A DNA stretch of 55,776 nucleotides from an uncultured Bacteroidales bacterium (GTDB lineage: Bacteria; Bacteroidota; Bacteroidia; Bacteroidales; Paludibacteraceae), in contig ONEZ01000014.1 in assembly GCA_900316995.1 (NCBI GenBank), positions 1-55,776 of the forward strand. Reading direction: 5' to 3'. Below the pieces are notes generated by a model. It saw only the letters and a list, made by a program, of their open reading frames with translations. It had not been told where the DNA came from and ran no database searches. Below are positions 36,781-45,855 of the stretch, one piece after another. Made by a program: the position numbers and the translations under genes. Position 1 is the stretch's first letter, and each line of letters opens with the position of its first letter.

Positions 36781-36827
36781 AACTGTCAACTGTCAACTGT
36801 CAACTGTCAACTGTCAACTGTCAACTG
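36781..36827. repeat. tandem AACTGTC x6 (complement of TTGACAG)
   Basis: Six exact heptamers at 36781-36822 plus a partial one. The minus-strand TGA stop of uvrA (36823-36821) is part of the repeat. It fills the whole gap between uvrA and the recX fusion. Confidence 0.93.
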
Positions 36828-39568
36828 AATAAGTATCTGCTGGTTTCCCCAACCCCTGCCGCTTTCACCTCTTCCGGAGTGCCGGTGCAAACTACAGTGC
36901 CACCTGCGCTTCCACCTTCCGGTCCCATGTCAATGATATAGTCAGCATGACGCATTACATCGGTGTTGTGTTCTATTACTATAAGACTGTTGCCACGGTT
37001 CACAAGTTTATCAAGCACCCCCATAAGAATGTTTATATCCTCAAAATGTAGCCCTGTGGTGGGCTCGTCAAGTATGTATAGTGTCTTGCCTGTGTCTTTC
37101 TTTATCAGTTCTGTGGCAAGTTTCACTCTCTGGTTCTCTCCTCCTGACAGAGTGTTTGACGGCTGCCCTAATTTCAGATAGCCCAATCCCACACTTTGTA
37201 CTGTTTCAAGTTTGTGAAGCAGTGTGGGCACTCCCTCAAAAAACTCAACCGCCTGGTTGAAGGTCATGTCAAGCACATCTCCAATTGATTTGCCTTTATA
37301 GCGAACCTCAAGAGTTTCACGGTTATAGCGTTTGCCACGGCATACCGGACATGGTACATAGACATTTGCCATAAAGCCCATCTCCAAACATTTGTAGCCG
37401 TTTCCGCTACACTCCGGGCATCGGCCGCCTTTAACATTAAAGGAGAAACGCCCGGCTTTATAGCCTCGTATCTTAGATTCCGGCAGAGCTACAAAAAGTT
37501 CCCTGATGTCAGAAAATAGACCTATATATGTAGCTGGGTTTGAGCGCGGAGTGCGTCCGATGGGGGATTGGTCAACCGCTATTATCTTGTCAATGTTCTC
37601 AATGCCCTCTATCGCCTGGTATGGCAGCGGGTCTGCAAGACTGCCGTAAAAGTGTTTGCTGAGCGCTTTTTTGAGTGTGCCGTTTATAAGGCTTGACTTT
37701 CCACTGCCAGACACGCCTGTCACGCACACAAACTTGCCAAGCGGTATTTCTACGTCTATGTTTTTAAGGTTGTTGCCAGTGGCTCCTTTTATGCGGAGTG
37801 TCTTGCCGTTGCCGATGCGTCGCTTTGCAGGGACAGTAATCATTTTCTCCCCCTTTATGTAAGCGGTTGTCAGAGTGTCTGACTTCATCATATCTTCAAG
37901 GGTTCCGGCAAAAACCACGTTGCCGCCTAATCTGCCGGCTTTGGGTCCCATATCCACAATGTAGTCAGCGGAGAGCATCATCTCCATGTCATGCTCCACC
38001 ACTATAACCGTATTGCCAATGTCACGCAGAGCCTTGAGTGAGTTTATAAGGCGGGTATTGTCTCGTGGATGCAAACCTATACTTGGCTCATCAAGGATGT
38101 ATAGTACGTTCACAAGGTTGGAGCCTATCTGTGTGGCAAGCCTTATGCGCTGGCTCTCTCCTCCTGACAGTGAGTTTGAGGAGCGGCTGAGCTGCAGGTA
38201 GCTAAGCCCTACGTCAAGCAGGAACTTCAGCCTTTTAAGTATCTCCTTGACTATAGGCGTTGCTATGGATTTCTGTCTTTCTGTAAGTTGAGGTTCCAGG
38301 TTCTCAAACCAAGAGTACAGCTCGCATATATCCATATTAGACAGTTCTACTATATTCTTTCCGGCGATGCGGTAGAAAAGCGCCTCCTTCTTTAATCTGC
38401 TGCCTCCGCATTCAGGGCATATAATAGTTTGTGAGAACTGTTCAGCCCATTTTTTTTCTGTGGCTGAGGCCTCAGTCTCTTCAAGATTCAGGTATTGTGC
38501 TATGCCGTTGTAGGTGGTGGCGTAACCGCTAACTCCTTCCACTGGGCTCTTTATCACTATGCGCTCTTCACTGCCGTTGATGATGATGTCTATAATATCA
38601 TCAGGCAACTCCCTTACTGGAGTGTCTATGCTGTAGCCGCCAGTTTCACATATAGTTGCTATCTGTGTGAAAATAAGGCTGCTTTTGGATTTTCCAAGAG
38701 GTGCTATAGCCCCTTCCTTTATGGAGAGGTTCTTGTTTGGAATAATTTTATCTATATCAACTTGTGTCACAAAACCTGTGCCGTGGCACTTGTGGCAGCA
38801 TCCCTTAGGAGAGTTGAAAGAGAAATCATTTGGTGCCGGGGTGGCGTAGGATATACCAGATGTGGGGCACATCAACCGGCTTGAGAAGTAGCGTGTGCGG
38901 CTTTCATCATCTTTGTCTATAATCATAATAACGCCGTCGCCCTGTTCAAGCGCTGTCTTTACTGAACGTCGTATGCGTGGTTCGTCCTTGTCAGTTATAA
39001 GCAGACGGTCTATAACCACCTCAATGTCATGGGTCTTGTAGCGGTCAAGTTTCATGGCTGGGGCTATTTGCTCTATTCTGCCATCGATGCGAACATTCAG
39101 GTAGCCCTTTTTACGCAATGTCTCAAATAGTTCACGGTAGTGCCCCTTGCGTGAGTGTATGAGAGGGGAGAGCAGATAGATTTTCTTGTCACGGAACTCT
39201 GACATGAGAAGCTCCAGTATCTGGTCTTCCGTGTATTTCACCATCTTCTCACCTGTTACGTAGGAGTATGCATCGGCGGCTCTGGCGTAAAGCAGGCGTA
39301 GGTAGTCATATATCTCTGTGGTGGTGCCCACGGTGGAGCGTGGGTTGTTGTTGGTGGTCTTTTGCTGAATGGCAATTACCGGGCTCAGACCTGTAATCTG
39401 GTCAACATCAGGTCGTTCTCCTCCGCCCAAGAACTGACGTGCGTATGCAGAGAAGGTCTCTATATAACGTCTCTGACCCTCAGCATAAATGGTGTCAAAA
39501 GCAAGAGATGACTTGCCGCTGCCGCTCAAACCGGTAATAACGGTGAGCGTGCCGTGCGGTATCTCCAC
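36821..39568 (-). CDS. uvrA: excinuclease ABC subunit A (start codon unclear)
   Basis: UvrA recognises DNA damage in nucleotide excision repair. Both ABC modules are complete: Walker [10 protein letters not shown] and GVSGSGKSS, signatures LSGGESQRI and LSGGENQRV, and zinc modules CHKCHGTG and [11 protein letters not shown]. From GTG 39568 the frame gives 915 residues, but homology runs further upstream: codons at 39619-39569 read [17 protein letters not shown], the normal UvrA N-terminus. No ATG, GTG or TTG exists between the in-frame TAA (near 39637) and 39568. ATA 39613 (ISVLGARV) or another non-standard codon may be used, or the start was lost beside the repeat at 39622-39645. Confidence 0.93.
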   Translation of the reverse strand: MEIPHGTLTVITGLSGSGKSSLAFDTIYAEGQRRYIETFSAYARQFLGGGERPDVDQITGLSPVIAIQQKTTNNNPRSTVGTTTEIYDYLRLLYARAADAYSYVTGEKMVKYTEDQILELLMSEFRDKKIYLLSPLIHSRKGHYRELFETLRKKGYLNVRIDGRIEQIAPAMKLDRYKTHDIEVVIDRLLITDKDEPRIRRSVKTALEQGDGVIMIIDKDDESRTRYFSSRLMCPTSGISYATPAPNDFSFNSPKGCCHKCHGTGFVTQVDIDKIIPNKNLSIKEGAIAPLGKSKSSLIFTQIATICETGGYSIDTPVRELPDDIIDIIINGSEERIVIKSPVEGVSGYATTYNGIAQYLNLEETEASATEKKWAEQFSQTIICPECGGSRLKKEALFYRIAGKNIVELSNMDICELYSWFENLEPQLTERQKSIATPIVKEILKRLKFLLDVGLSYLQLSRSSNSLSGGESQRIRLATQIGSNLVNVLYILDEPSIGLHPRDNTRLINSLKALRDIGNTVIVVEHDMEMMLSADYIVDMGPKAGRLGGNVVFAGTLEDMMKSDTLTTAYIKGEKMITVPAKRRIGNGKTLRIKGATGNNLKNIDVEIPLGKFVCVTGVSGSGKSSLINGTLKKALSKHFYGSLADPLPYQAIEGIENIDKIIAVDQSPIGRTPRSNPATYIGLFSDIRELFVALPESKIRGYKAGRFSFNVKGGRCPECSGNGYKCLEMGFMANVYVPCPVCRGKRYNRETLEVRYKGKSIGDVLDMTFNQAVEFFEGVPTLLHKLETVQSVGLGYLKLGQPSNTLSGGENQRVKLATELIKKDTGKTLYILDEPTTGLHFEDINILMGVLDKLVNRGNSLIVIEHNTDVMRHADYIIDMGPEGGSAGGTVVCTGTPEEVKAAGVGETSRYLFS

Positions 39569-39649
39569 TGAAATGTTTTTCAGGTTGTGAACCCTTGCAC
39601 CAAGTACTGATATTTTATTTAGTTGAGAGTTGATAGTTGAAAATTAGAT

Positions 39650-40006
39650 TCATGGGTTCTCTGATCTACTGATTAAACAACTATGTATCTTTTTTATAGC
39701 GTATTGTAGATCATTTGTATTCTCGTTCCCTGTGCCTATGTAGATTAGGGCTACATCATAGCCGGCGGGAAACTTGCCTGAAGTGCGGTAGGCTGCACGT
39801 ATGCGGCGCTTTACCTTATTACGCTCCACGGCGGTATGAAACCTTTTCTTGGAAACACTTATGAGTATGCGGGCAGGCTCCTCCGTGTCACGCTTAAGCC
39901 AGACTGAAAGAAATGGGTAGCTGTGAGTTTTTCTGCCGCTCTTGAACAGTAGCTCGATGGCGGTCTCACTGCAAAGTCTCTCGTTTTTCTTAAATGTTTC
40001 TGCCAT
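39650..40006 (-). CDS. rnpA: ribonuclease P protein component
   Basis: 118 residues. RnpA binds the RNase P RNA and helps it remove tRNA 5' leaders. The family signature RNKVKRRIRAAYR (R-N-x-x-K-R-x-x-R) lies near residue 61; FKSGRKTHSYPFLSVWLK and RILISVSKKRFHTAV precede it. A terminator-like hairpin lies between hemD and this gene, so rnpA expression would need readthrough or a promoter inside that 63-base gap. Confidence 0.95.
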   Translation of the reverse strand: MAETFKKNERLCSETAIELLFKSGRKTHSYPFLSVWLKRDTEEPARILISVSKKRFHTAVERNKVKRRIRAAYRTSGKFPAGYDVALIYIGTGNENTNDLQYAIKKIHSCLISRSENP

Positions 40007-40012
40007 AGATAT

Positions 40013-40044
40013 AAAAATCCCCCAAATTTAGTAAAAATGGGGGA
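40013..40044 (-). terminator. terminator between hemD and rnpA
   Basis: Read on the minus strand: TCCCCC at 40044-40039 pairs with GGGGGA at 40023-40018, the T/A-rich flanks extend the stem, and a run of five T follows. Confidence 0.75.
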
Positions 40045-40069
40045 GTTTTCAATATAATAGATATAATTT

Positions 40070-40825
40070 TTATTTTTTGTTCACCTTGTTCTCCTTAAAG
40101 TATAGGTCGATGGCTCCCGTCATTGACGGTGCGGCGGCGTTAGGGGCTGAAAGGTCAAGCCTTAGGCCTGCATCGGTGACGGCTTTTGCGGTGGTGGTGC
40201 CAAATGTGGCGATTATAGTGTCACCCTGCTCAAAGTTAGGGAAATTCTTAAGCAGTGAGTTTATACCCTCCGGGCTGAAAAACACCAGCATGTCATAGTC
40301 AAACGGCTCATCGGGGGCGAAGTCATTACTTACTGTCTTGTAGAATGCCGCCTTGGTAAATGTTATGTTATTCTCTATAAGAAGTGAGACGTTGTTATCT
40401 TTGTTCACGTCTGCCACCGCCATAAGGTACTTCTCATTGCTGTGTTTCTTAATGGCTGGTATGAGGTCTTGGAACTTGCCAGTAGGAGAGAAGAATATCT
40501 TGCGCTTGCGGTACTGGATATACTTTTGCAGATAGAGCGCCACACTTTCAGAGATGCAGAAATACTTCATGTCCTCAGGTATGTTTATTCTCATCTCATG
40601 GCTGAGACGAAAAAAATGGTCAATGGCTGTGCGTGCTGTAAAAATAATTGCTGTATAGTTCAGAACCTCAACTTTCTGGGACATGAACTCCTTGAATGAT
40701 AGCCCTTCAACCTTTATGAACGGACGAAAAACAACCTCAACGCCATACTTTGCAGCTATGTCATAATACGGTGACTTCTCAGTCTGGGGCTTTGGCTGTG
40801 AAACAAGAATTTTCTTAATTTTCAC
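40070..40825 (-). CDS. hemD: uroporphyrinogen-III synthase
   Basis: 251 residues. It cyclises hydroxymethylbilane to uroporphyrinogen III. HemD is poorly conserved, but the two-domain layout is recognisable: KKILVSQPKPQTEKSPYYDI and NYTAIIFTARTAIDHFF in the first half, and PFDYDMLVFFSPEGINSLL and IATFGTTTAKAVTDAGLRLD in the second (the last being the best-conserved motif). The gene order DUF4271-hemD-rnpA is a Bacteroidota habit and supports the call. Confidence 0.88.
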   Translation of the reverse strand: MKIKKILVSQPKPQTEKSPYYDIAAKYGVEVVFRPFIKVEGLSFKEFMSQKVEVLNYTAIIFTARTAIDHFFRLSHEMRINIPEDMKYFCISESVALYLQKYIQYRKRKIFFSPTGKFQDLIPAIKKHSNEKYLMAVADVNKDNNVSLLIENNITFTKAAFYKTVSNDFAPDEPFDYDMLVFFSPEGINSLLKNFPNFEQGDTIIATFGTTTAKAVTDAGLRLDLSAPNAAAPSMTGAIDLYFKENKVNKK

Positions 40826-40861
40826 CTCTATATTCGTTTATTCGTAATACTTCTTTTGCCT

Positions 40862-41497
40862 TTATACCAATGAGAGTGCCCTCAGGAACACAAGCCACGG
40901 TATAATTTCGAGGGTGCAAAGGTACAAAAAAAGACGTAATATAGAGCGTATATATTTAATAAATGTGGTAAAGATTATGTAAGCGGCAGCCGTACAATAG
41001 ATTACACCTATCACAATTGCAGTTGTCTTTGCGCTTTCCATAGTGTAATCTATAGAGAAGGAGAGCACAATCCTGCCCAAAAGGCAAAGCAGGCCGCCCA
41101 GCACAGTAAACTGATGGTATCTAGACATGAAACCTGGTTCGCGGTTAGGGTACAGAGTCTTGAAAGTGGTGAACACCAAAAGATACTTTAAGGCTATAAA
41201 AAGAATAGCAGCCAGCATTATAAGGCCTAAATTTTCCCATGTGTCTGCAATGGCGGTGAGGCTCATGGCCATAGAGGCGTAACCAAACACGCTGAATCCG
41301 GTAAGTATGAGAGGCAGCAGCTGTGTGCTTGACACAGGGTTGTTGAACCCTCTGGCGTCAGCTGGCATAAGAATGCTTGAGAGTATGTTGAATCTGCCAG
41401 TGTGGTGTACGTAGATAAACAGGCTGATGGCAACTGTAAACACCAGCAGGAGAGTTATGTACGCTGTGGAATTAAAAATAGGATGATATAAAGGCAT
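40862..41497 (-). CDS. DUF4271 membrane protein
   Basis: 211 residues with about six hydrophobic helices (YITLLLVFTVAISLFIYVHH, LIMLAAILFIALKYLLVFTT, TVLGGLLCLLGRIVLSF and others). Position before hemD and the pattern of helices fit DUF4271, an inner-membrane protein of unknown function in Bacteroidota. A -7 box TATATTTG on the minus strand (41524-41517) gives a short leader. Confidence 0.82.
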   Translation of the reverse strand: MPLYHPIFNSTAYITLLLVFTVAISLFIYVHHTGRFNILSSILMPADARGFNNPVSSTQLLPLILTGFSVFGYASMAMSLTAIADTWENLGLIMLAAILFIALKYLLVFTTFKTLYPNREPGFMSRYHQFTVLGGLLCLLGRIVLSFSIDYTMESAKTTAIVIGVIYCTAAAYIIFTTFIKYIRSILRLFLYLCTLEIIPWLVFLRALSLV

Positions 41498-41516
41498 AAT
41501 TCGTTTTAATAGTGTG

Positions 41517-41544
41517 CAAATATAGCAAAAAATTACTAATTTTG
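41517..41544. promoter_or_regulatory. divergent -7 boxes for DUF4271 (minus) and the TrmH-type gene (plus)
   Basis: TATATTTG on the minus strand at 41524-41517 and TAATTTTG on the plus strand at 41537-41544, 12 bases apart and pointing away from each other. Confidence 0.55.
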
Positions 41545-41565
41545 CACCAATATATTGACACTAAT

Positions 41566-42210
41566 ATGAAGAAACTTACCATAGAGGAGATGGGGCGTAT
41601 AAGTGTGGCTGAATTTAAGGCTGCAGCTAAGGCTCCGTTGATACTGGTTAGTGATAATGTGCGAAGCCTTAACAATATAGGTTCTTTTTTCCGTACCGCC
41701 GATGCGTTCCGCCTGCAGGGAATATGGCTTTGCGGAATCAGTGGCACACCGCCGTCGGCTGAGATACATAAGACAGCGCTTGGAGCGGAGGATAGTGTGG
41801 AGTGGCGTTATTTTGAGAATACACTTGACGCAGTTTCGCATCTAAAGGCGGACGGATATGAGGTGTGGGCGCTGGAGCAGGCTCATGACAGTGTAAAATT
41901 GGAGAATTTCTCAGTCTCCCCCGATGCCAGAATAGCACTTGTTGTGGGAAATGAAATAAAGGGTGTCAGCCAGAATGTCATAGATGAATGTAGTGGCTGC
42001 ATAGAGATTCCCCAATACGGAACCAAACATTCACTAAACGTTAGCGTTGCCGCTGGAATCACTTTATACAATATTGTTAAGCAGTTGAATTATTGTGCAA
42101 GCGAGAGCAGAAGCCAAACTTGTTTGGGTTATGCCGAGCGCAGCCAATATTATTCGGGGCAAGCCCTCATCAACACGTCACGGAAAGGCGAAGCCTTGAC
42201 GTACAATTAA
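41566..42210 (+). CDS. TrmH/SpoU-type RNA 2'-O-methyltransferase
   Basis: 214 residues. The SPOUT knot motifs are plain: motif 1 LVSDNVRSLNNIGSFFRTADAF (N-x-G-x-x-x-R-x-A), motif 2 IALVVGNEIKGVS, and motif 3 CIEIPQYGTKHSLNVSVAAGI. It methylates a ribose in tRNA or rRNA; the exact target is not clear. Start ATG 41566 follows from the promoter at 41537-41544; the 18 codons upstream are not conserved. After NIVKQLNY the last 38 or so residues are translated from a palindromic repeat (42108-42202), not from the original gene. Confidence 0.9.
   Translation: MKKLTIEEMGRISVAEFKAAAKAPLILVSDNVRSLNNIGSFFRTADAFRLQGIWLCGISGTPPSAEIHKTALGAEDSVEWRYFENTLDAVSHLKADGYEVWALEQAHDSVKLENFSVSPDARIALVVGNEIKGVSQNVIDECSGCIEIPQYGTKHSLNVSVAAGITLYNIVKQLNYCASESRSQTCLGYAERSQYYSGQALINTSRKGEALTYN
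42112..42202. repeat. palindromic dispersed-type repeat inside the 3' end of the TrmH-type gene
   Basis: Contains a TTGTTTGGGTTATGCCGAGC segment and ends in the stem ACGTCA (42175-42180) / TGACGT (42197-42202) around AGGC-GAA-GCCT. GC-rich, palindromic and unlike methyltransferase coding sequence. Confidence 0.6.
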
Positions 42211-42245
42211 ACAGTTGACAGTTGACAGTTGACAATTGACAGTTA
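42211..42245. repeat. TTGACAG-type repeat upstream of argB
   Basis: Three to four copies of CAGTTGA plus a degenerate CAATTGA, directly after the stop of the TrmH-type gene. Confidence 0.85.
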
Positions 42246-42315
42246 AAAGTCTAAATCTGTACATAATTATTAACTATTAACTAAAAACAAAGTTCACCGC
42301 TTAAACATTAAGTTC

Positions 42316-43080
42316 ATGAATATAAACGTAATAAAAGTAGGAGGAAAGATTGTGGAGGAGCCAGATACACTCCACAGTCTGCTTGAGAGTTTTTCTAAGA
42401 TAGAAGGTGCCAAGGCGCTTGTGCATGGAGGCGGACGTTCCGCCACTCGCATAGCCACTCTGCTTGGCATAGAGAGCAAGATGGTTGACGGACGCCGCAT
42501 AACTGATGCGGAGACGCTTAAAGTGGTGACTATGGTGTATGGCGGGCTTGTAAACAAAAACATTGTGGCAAGTTTGCAGCAAATGGGCATAAACGCACTT
42601 GGACTTACAGGGGCGGATATGGGGGTTATAAAGAGTGAGAAACGCCCCGTAAAAGATATTGACTATGGTTTTGTGGGCGACGTAAAGAGTGTTGACGGAG
42701 AACGTCTTGCAAGCCTTGTAAAAGATGGTGTTACACCTGTCATGGCTCCGCTAAGTTTCAGTAGTGAGTATGGTCTGCTAAATACAAATGCTGATACCAT
42801 TGCGGCGGAAACGGCCAAATCACTTGTCCCATACTACGATGTAACCCTCACATTCTGTTTTGAGAAAAAGGGCGTGCTTATGAATGAGGCGGACGATGAC
42901 AGCGTAATACCTGTGATTACTCGTGAACTATATGCTAAATATAAAGCTGACGGTATAATAACTGGAGGCATGATACCAAAGCTTGACAATGCCTTTGACG
43001 CTATAGACAGCGGCGTTAAACGTGTGGTGATAACACGAGCAGATATGCTTGACGCAGGAAGCGTTATAGTTGACAGTTGA
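42316..43080 (+). CDS. argB: N-acylglutamate kinase (acetylglutamate kinase family)
   Basis: 254 residues of the amino-acid kinase family. It phosphorylates N-acylglutamate, step two of arginine synthesis. NVIKVGGKIVEE (phosphate-binding K and G-G) and ALVHGGGRSATRIATLLG are the N-terminal motifs; ADGIITGGMIPKLDNAFDAI is the C-terminal ATP-site block. In Bacteroides the acyl group has been shown to be succinyl rather than acetyl; whether that holds here cannot be read from ArgB alone. The last residues (VDS) and the stop are written by TTGACAG repeat. Confidence 0.93.
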   Translation: MNINVIKVGGKIVEEPDTLHSLLESFSKIEGAKALVHGGGRSATRIATLLGIESKMVDGRRITDAETLKVVTMVYGGLVNKNIVASLQQMGINALGLTGADMGVIKSEKRPVKDIDYGFVGDVKSVDGERLASLVKDGVTPVMAPLSFSSEYGLLNTNADTIAAETAKSLVPYYDVTLTFCFEKKGVLMNEADDDSVIPVITRELYAKYKADGIITGGMIPKLDNAFDAIDSGVKRVVITRADMLDAGSVIVDS

Positions 43081-43100
43081 CATTTGATAGTTGACAGTTA
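43069..43100. repeat. TTGACAG-type repeat supplying the argB stop
   Basis: ATAGTTGACAGTTGACATT followed by TGATAGTTGACAG: four heptamer-like units. The TGA of the second unit is the argB stop codon. Confidence 0.82.
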
Positions 43101-43112
43101 TTCCATCATTAT

Positions 43113-44150
43113 ATGATAGAACTTCTAAAAACATTAATCTCCATTCCATCAGTCAGCCGTGATGAGGCAGCCAAGGCTGATTATCTTGAGAGCTATCTCA
43201 AGCAGTGGGGGTGTGAGGTGCAGCGCAGTGGAAACAATGTGTGGTGTGTGGCATCGGGGTATGATGAGAAGAAACCCACGATACTGCTAAACTCGCATAT
43301 AGACACGGTAAAGCCAGTGACGTCGTGGACTCGTGACCCATACTGCGTGGAAGAGATTGACGGAAGGATTTACGGTCTTGGCAGTAATGATGATTTAGGC
43401 GGACTGGTATCTCTCACACACACATTCCTTAAACTTAAAGATACCGTTCAACAGTATAATTTGGTGCTTGCTCTTACGGCAGAGGAGGAGGTTTCAGGTA
43501 AAAACGGAATAGAGAGCGTAATTCCATTATTACCTAAAATAGATTTGGCTATAGTGGGAGAGCCCACATCTTTGCAGATGGCAGTGGCGGAGAAGGGACT
43601 TATGGTGCTTGACTGCGAGTCAGTAGGCAAGAGCGGACACGCAGCCCGTGAGGAGGGCGTGAACGCCATATATGAGGCGTTGCCTGATATGGAGTGGTTC
43701 AGAACCTATAGGTTCAGCAAGGTTTCAGACCTGCTGGGGCCTGTTAAAATGCAGGTTACAATAGTGAATGCGGGCACACAGCATAATGTGGTGCCAGACA
43801 AATGTACTTTTACCGTGGATGTAAGGCTTACCGAGCAATACACCCATGAGCAGGTGCTGGAGATAATCCGTAGTAATGTGAAGTGCAGTGTAACCCCCCG
43901 TTCCACAAGGCTAAAACCGTCAGGCATTGCGCTTGACCACCCTGTGGTGCAAAAGTTCAAGAGTATGGGGGGAGAGATATTCGGCTCTTCAACCATGTCT
44001 GACCAGGCGCTCATGCCGTTCCCTTCTGTTAAGTTAGGACCTGGGGATTCCTCACGCTCACATACCGCCAATGAGTACATTCTTCGTAGTGAGGTTGAGG
44101 AGGCGAAGCGGATTTATTTGCAGTTACTCAATGAGTTGAATGTATGTTAG
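43113..44150 (+). CDS. argE: ArgE-like M20 deacylase
   Basis: 345 residues of the M20 zinc peptidase family. It would remove the N-acyl group of acylornithine or, in Bacteroidota, of acylcitrulline. Metal-site motifs: LLNSHIDTVKP (H-x-D), GLGSNDDLGGLVSL, ALTAEEEVSGKNGIE (E-E) and IVGEPTSLQMAVAEKG. Residues GPGDSSRSHTANEYI near the end hold the last zinc histidine. It follows argB with a repeat-filled 32-base gap and overlaps the CYTH gene by seven bases. Confidence 0.9.
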   Translation: MIELLKTLISIPSVSRDEAAKADYLESYLKQWGCEVQRSGNNVWCVASGYDEKKPTILLNSHIDTVKPVTSWTRDPYCVEEIDGRIYGLGSNDDLGGLVSLTHTFLKLKDTVQQYNLVLALTAEEEVSGKNGIESVIPLLPKIDLAIVGEPTSLQMAVAEKGLMVLDCESVGKSGHAAREEGVNAIYEALPDMEWFRTYRFSKVSDLLGPVKMQVTIVNAGTQHNVVPDKCTFTVDVRLTEQYTHEQVLEIIRSNVKCSVTPRSTRLKPSGIALDHPVVQKFKSMGGEIFGSSTMSDQALMPFPSVKLGPGDSSRSHTANEYILRSEVEEAKRIYLQLLNELNVC

Positions 44151-44641
44151 AGATAGAGCGTAAATACCTGGTGAACGAAAAGTGGCACGCTCCTGAAAGT
44201 GGTGGGGAGTATTACCGTCAAGGCTACTTGGCTGAGAAGGGAGCAACCACAAGGGTTCGCATCGTGAGCGGAGCAGACAAGGTGTCAGACAAACGTGCCT
44301 TCCTCACCATAAAGGGAAAGACCGTGGGTATTTCAAGAGCTGAGTTTGAATACCAAGTTCCCGTGGAGGATGCGGAGAATATGTTAAAGATGAGCCTATA
44401 TCCGCCCATAGAAAAAATACGTTACAAGGTTAATGTGGGCGGAAAGATTTGGGAGGTGGATGAATTTCTGGGCATACATAAGGGGCTTATTGTGGCAGAG
44501 ATAGAGCTAAAAGACGAGAATGAGCAGTTTGAAATGCCAGAGTGGTTAGGTGCGGAGGTATCATTTGACCGCCGTTACTCAAACGCCGCACTCTCACGCA
44601 ATGGACAGTTGACATTTGAGAGTTTAGGAGTATTAACTTGA
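44144..44641 (+). CDS. CYTH domain protein (possible inorganic triphosphatase)
   Basis: 165 residues beginning LEIERKYLVNEKW, the E-x-E-x-K signature of the CYTH tunnel fold. YRQGYLAEKGATTRVRIV, FLTIKGKTVGISRAEFEY and EVDEFLGIHKGLIVAEIEL supply the charged strands that line the tunnel. Relatives such as E. coli YgiF and NeuTTM hydrolyse tripolyphosphate; substrate here is inferred only from the family. It overlaps the argE end. Confidence 0.9.
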   Translation: MLEIERKYLVNEKWHAPESGGEYYRQGYLAEKGATTRVRIVSGADKVSDKRAFLTIKGKTVGISRAEFEYQVPVEDAENMLKMSLYPPIEKIRYKVNVGGKIWEVDEFLGIHKGLIVAEIELKDENEQFEMPEWLGAEVSFDRRYSNAALSRNGQLTFESLGVLT

Positions 44642-44654
44642 TTACATACATATA

Positions 44655-45815
44655 ATGAAGTATCCGGAAAGATTTGACAACATTCGTAGGTTCTATGATG
44701 AAGAGGTGGCGCAGATGCTGCCTCAGATTAGGAAAATGCCTGAGATAGGCGGTATTTTGCAGATAGTGCTTGGCAAAGATTACGCTGAATATCTGCTGCG
44801 TAATCTGGGTCCTGTAAATACAGTGGATGATTTTCAGCGAGAGGTGATAGGTGTGCTTGTTACCGCTATAGAGCATAAGACTTGCAAAGATGTACAGCTT
44901 CTTGGCACTGAAAATTATGATTTGGAGCATGGGAACCTGTTTGTGTCAAACCACAGGGATATAGTGCTTGATTCAGCACTGCTTAACTCACACCTTTTTT
45001 ACAAAGGCCTGCCAACCACTCAGATAGCCATTGGAAATAACCTTCTCGCTTATCCATGGATTACAGCTGCCGTGAGAATGAACAAGGCTTTTGTGGTTAA
45101 ACGTGACGGTTCTGTAAAAGAGCAGTTTATAATATCTAAAGAGCTTTCTGAATATATTAGAATGGTGCGCACAGAGTATAATGAGTCTATTTGGATAGCT
45201 CAGCGTGAAGGACGTGCAAAGAACTCAGATGACCGCACTGCACCAGCCATTATAAAGATGTTAACCATGTCAGGGGCACGTGATATGGCGGCATCGCTGG
45301 AGGAACTTAACATAACCCCTCTTTCAATTAACTATGAGTTTGACCCGTGTGATTACCTTAAAGCCCGTGAATTCCAGCTCAAGCGTGACATGCCTGATTA
45401 CAAGAAGAGCCAGCAGGAGGATTTGTTAAGTATGAAGACAGGTATCATGGGTTACAAGGGAAGAGTGGTGTTTGTTATTGGCAAACCTTTAAGCAATTTG
45501 AAGGCAGTATGTGGAGATGCTCCAAGAAACGAGCAGGCTGAGATTATTGCTGAGGCTCTTGACAAGGAGATATTCAAGGGTTACCATCTGTTCCCTATAA
45601 ACTATGTGGCAGCTGATATGCTTGAGGGAGGCACCCGTTTTGCATGTAACTATACCGCCGCCGATGTCAAGGCTTTTGAGAAGTATTTAGCCTCCAGAAT
45701 AGAGTTGATTGACATACCAGGCAAGGATGAGGCGTTCCTGAAAGGCAAGATTCTGGAAATGTATGGTAATCCGGCCTTAAATCAGGATAAAATCGGTGAT
45801 GCGGTGAATCGGTGA
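44655..45815 (+). CDS. 1-acyl-glycerol-3-phosphate acyltransferase family protein
   Basis: 386 residues. The PlsC-type motif I is FVSNHRDIVLDSALL (N-H-x4-D), with motif III-like IWIAQREGRAKNSDD (E-G). Much longer than E. coli PlsC, so closer to the large Bacteroidota acyltransferases placed near lipid genes; membrane-associated, transferring fatty acids to a glycerol-phosphate or related acceptor. The C-terminus (DKIGDAVNR) and stop are encoded by CGGTGAAT-type repeat. Confidence 0.85.
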   Translation: MKYPERFDNIRRFYDEEVAQMLPQIRKMPEIGGILQIVLGKDYAEYLLRNLGPVNTVDDFQREVIGVLVTAIEHKTCKDVQLLGTENYDLEHGNLFVSNHRDIVLDSALLNSHLFYKGLPTTQIAIGNNLLAYPWITAAVRMNKAFVVKRDGSVKEQFIISKELSEYIRMVRTEYNESIWIAQREGRAKNSDDRTAPAIIKMLTMSGARDMAASLEELNITPLSINYEFDPCDYLKAREFQLKRDMPDYKKSQQEDLLSMKTGIMGYKGRVVFVIGKPLSNLKAVCGDAPRNEQAEIIAEALDKEIFKGYHLFPINYVAADMLEGGTRFACNYTAADVKAFEKYLASRIELIDIPGKDEAFLKGKILEMYGNPALNQDKIGDAVNR

Positions 45816-45855
45816 ACCGCAGTCAGTGATTATTCGATTAACCGATTACCCGAAT
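45796..45855. repeat. CGGTGAAT / CGATTAACCGATT intergenic repeat
   Basis: Begins in the last seven or so codons of the acyltransferase gene and ends right at the xerD ATG. It causes a spurious GTG start for xerD at 45826. Confidence 0.75.

Noticed and set aside
36781-36827. Possible CRISPR array because of many exact short repeats
   Set aside because: Units are seven bases long with no spacers and no cas genes nearby; it is a simple tandem repeat.
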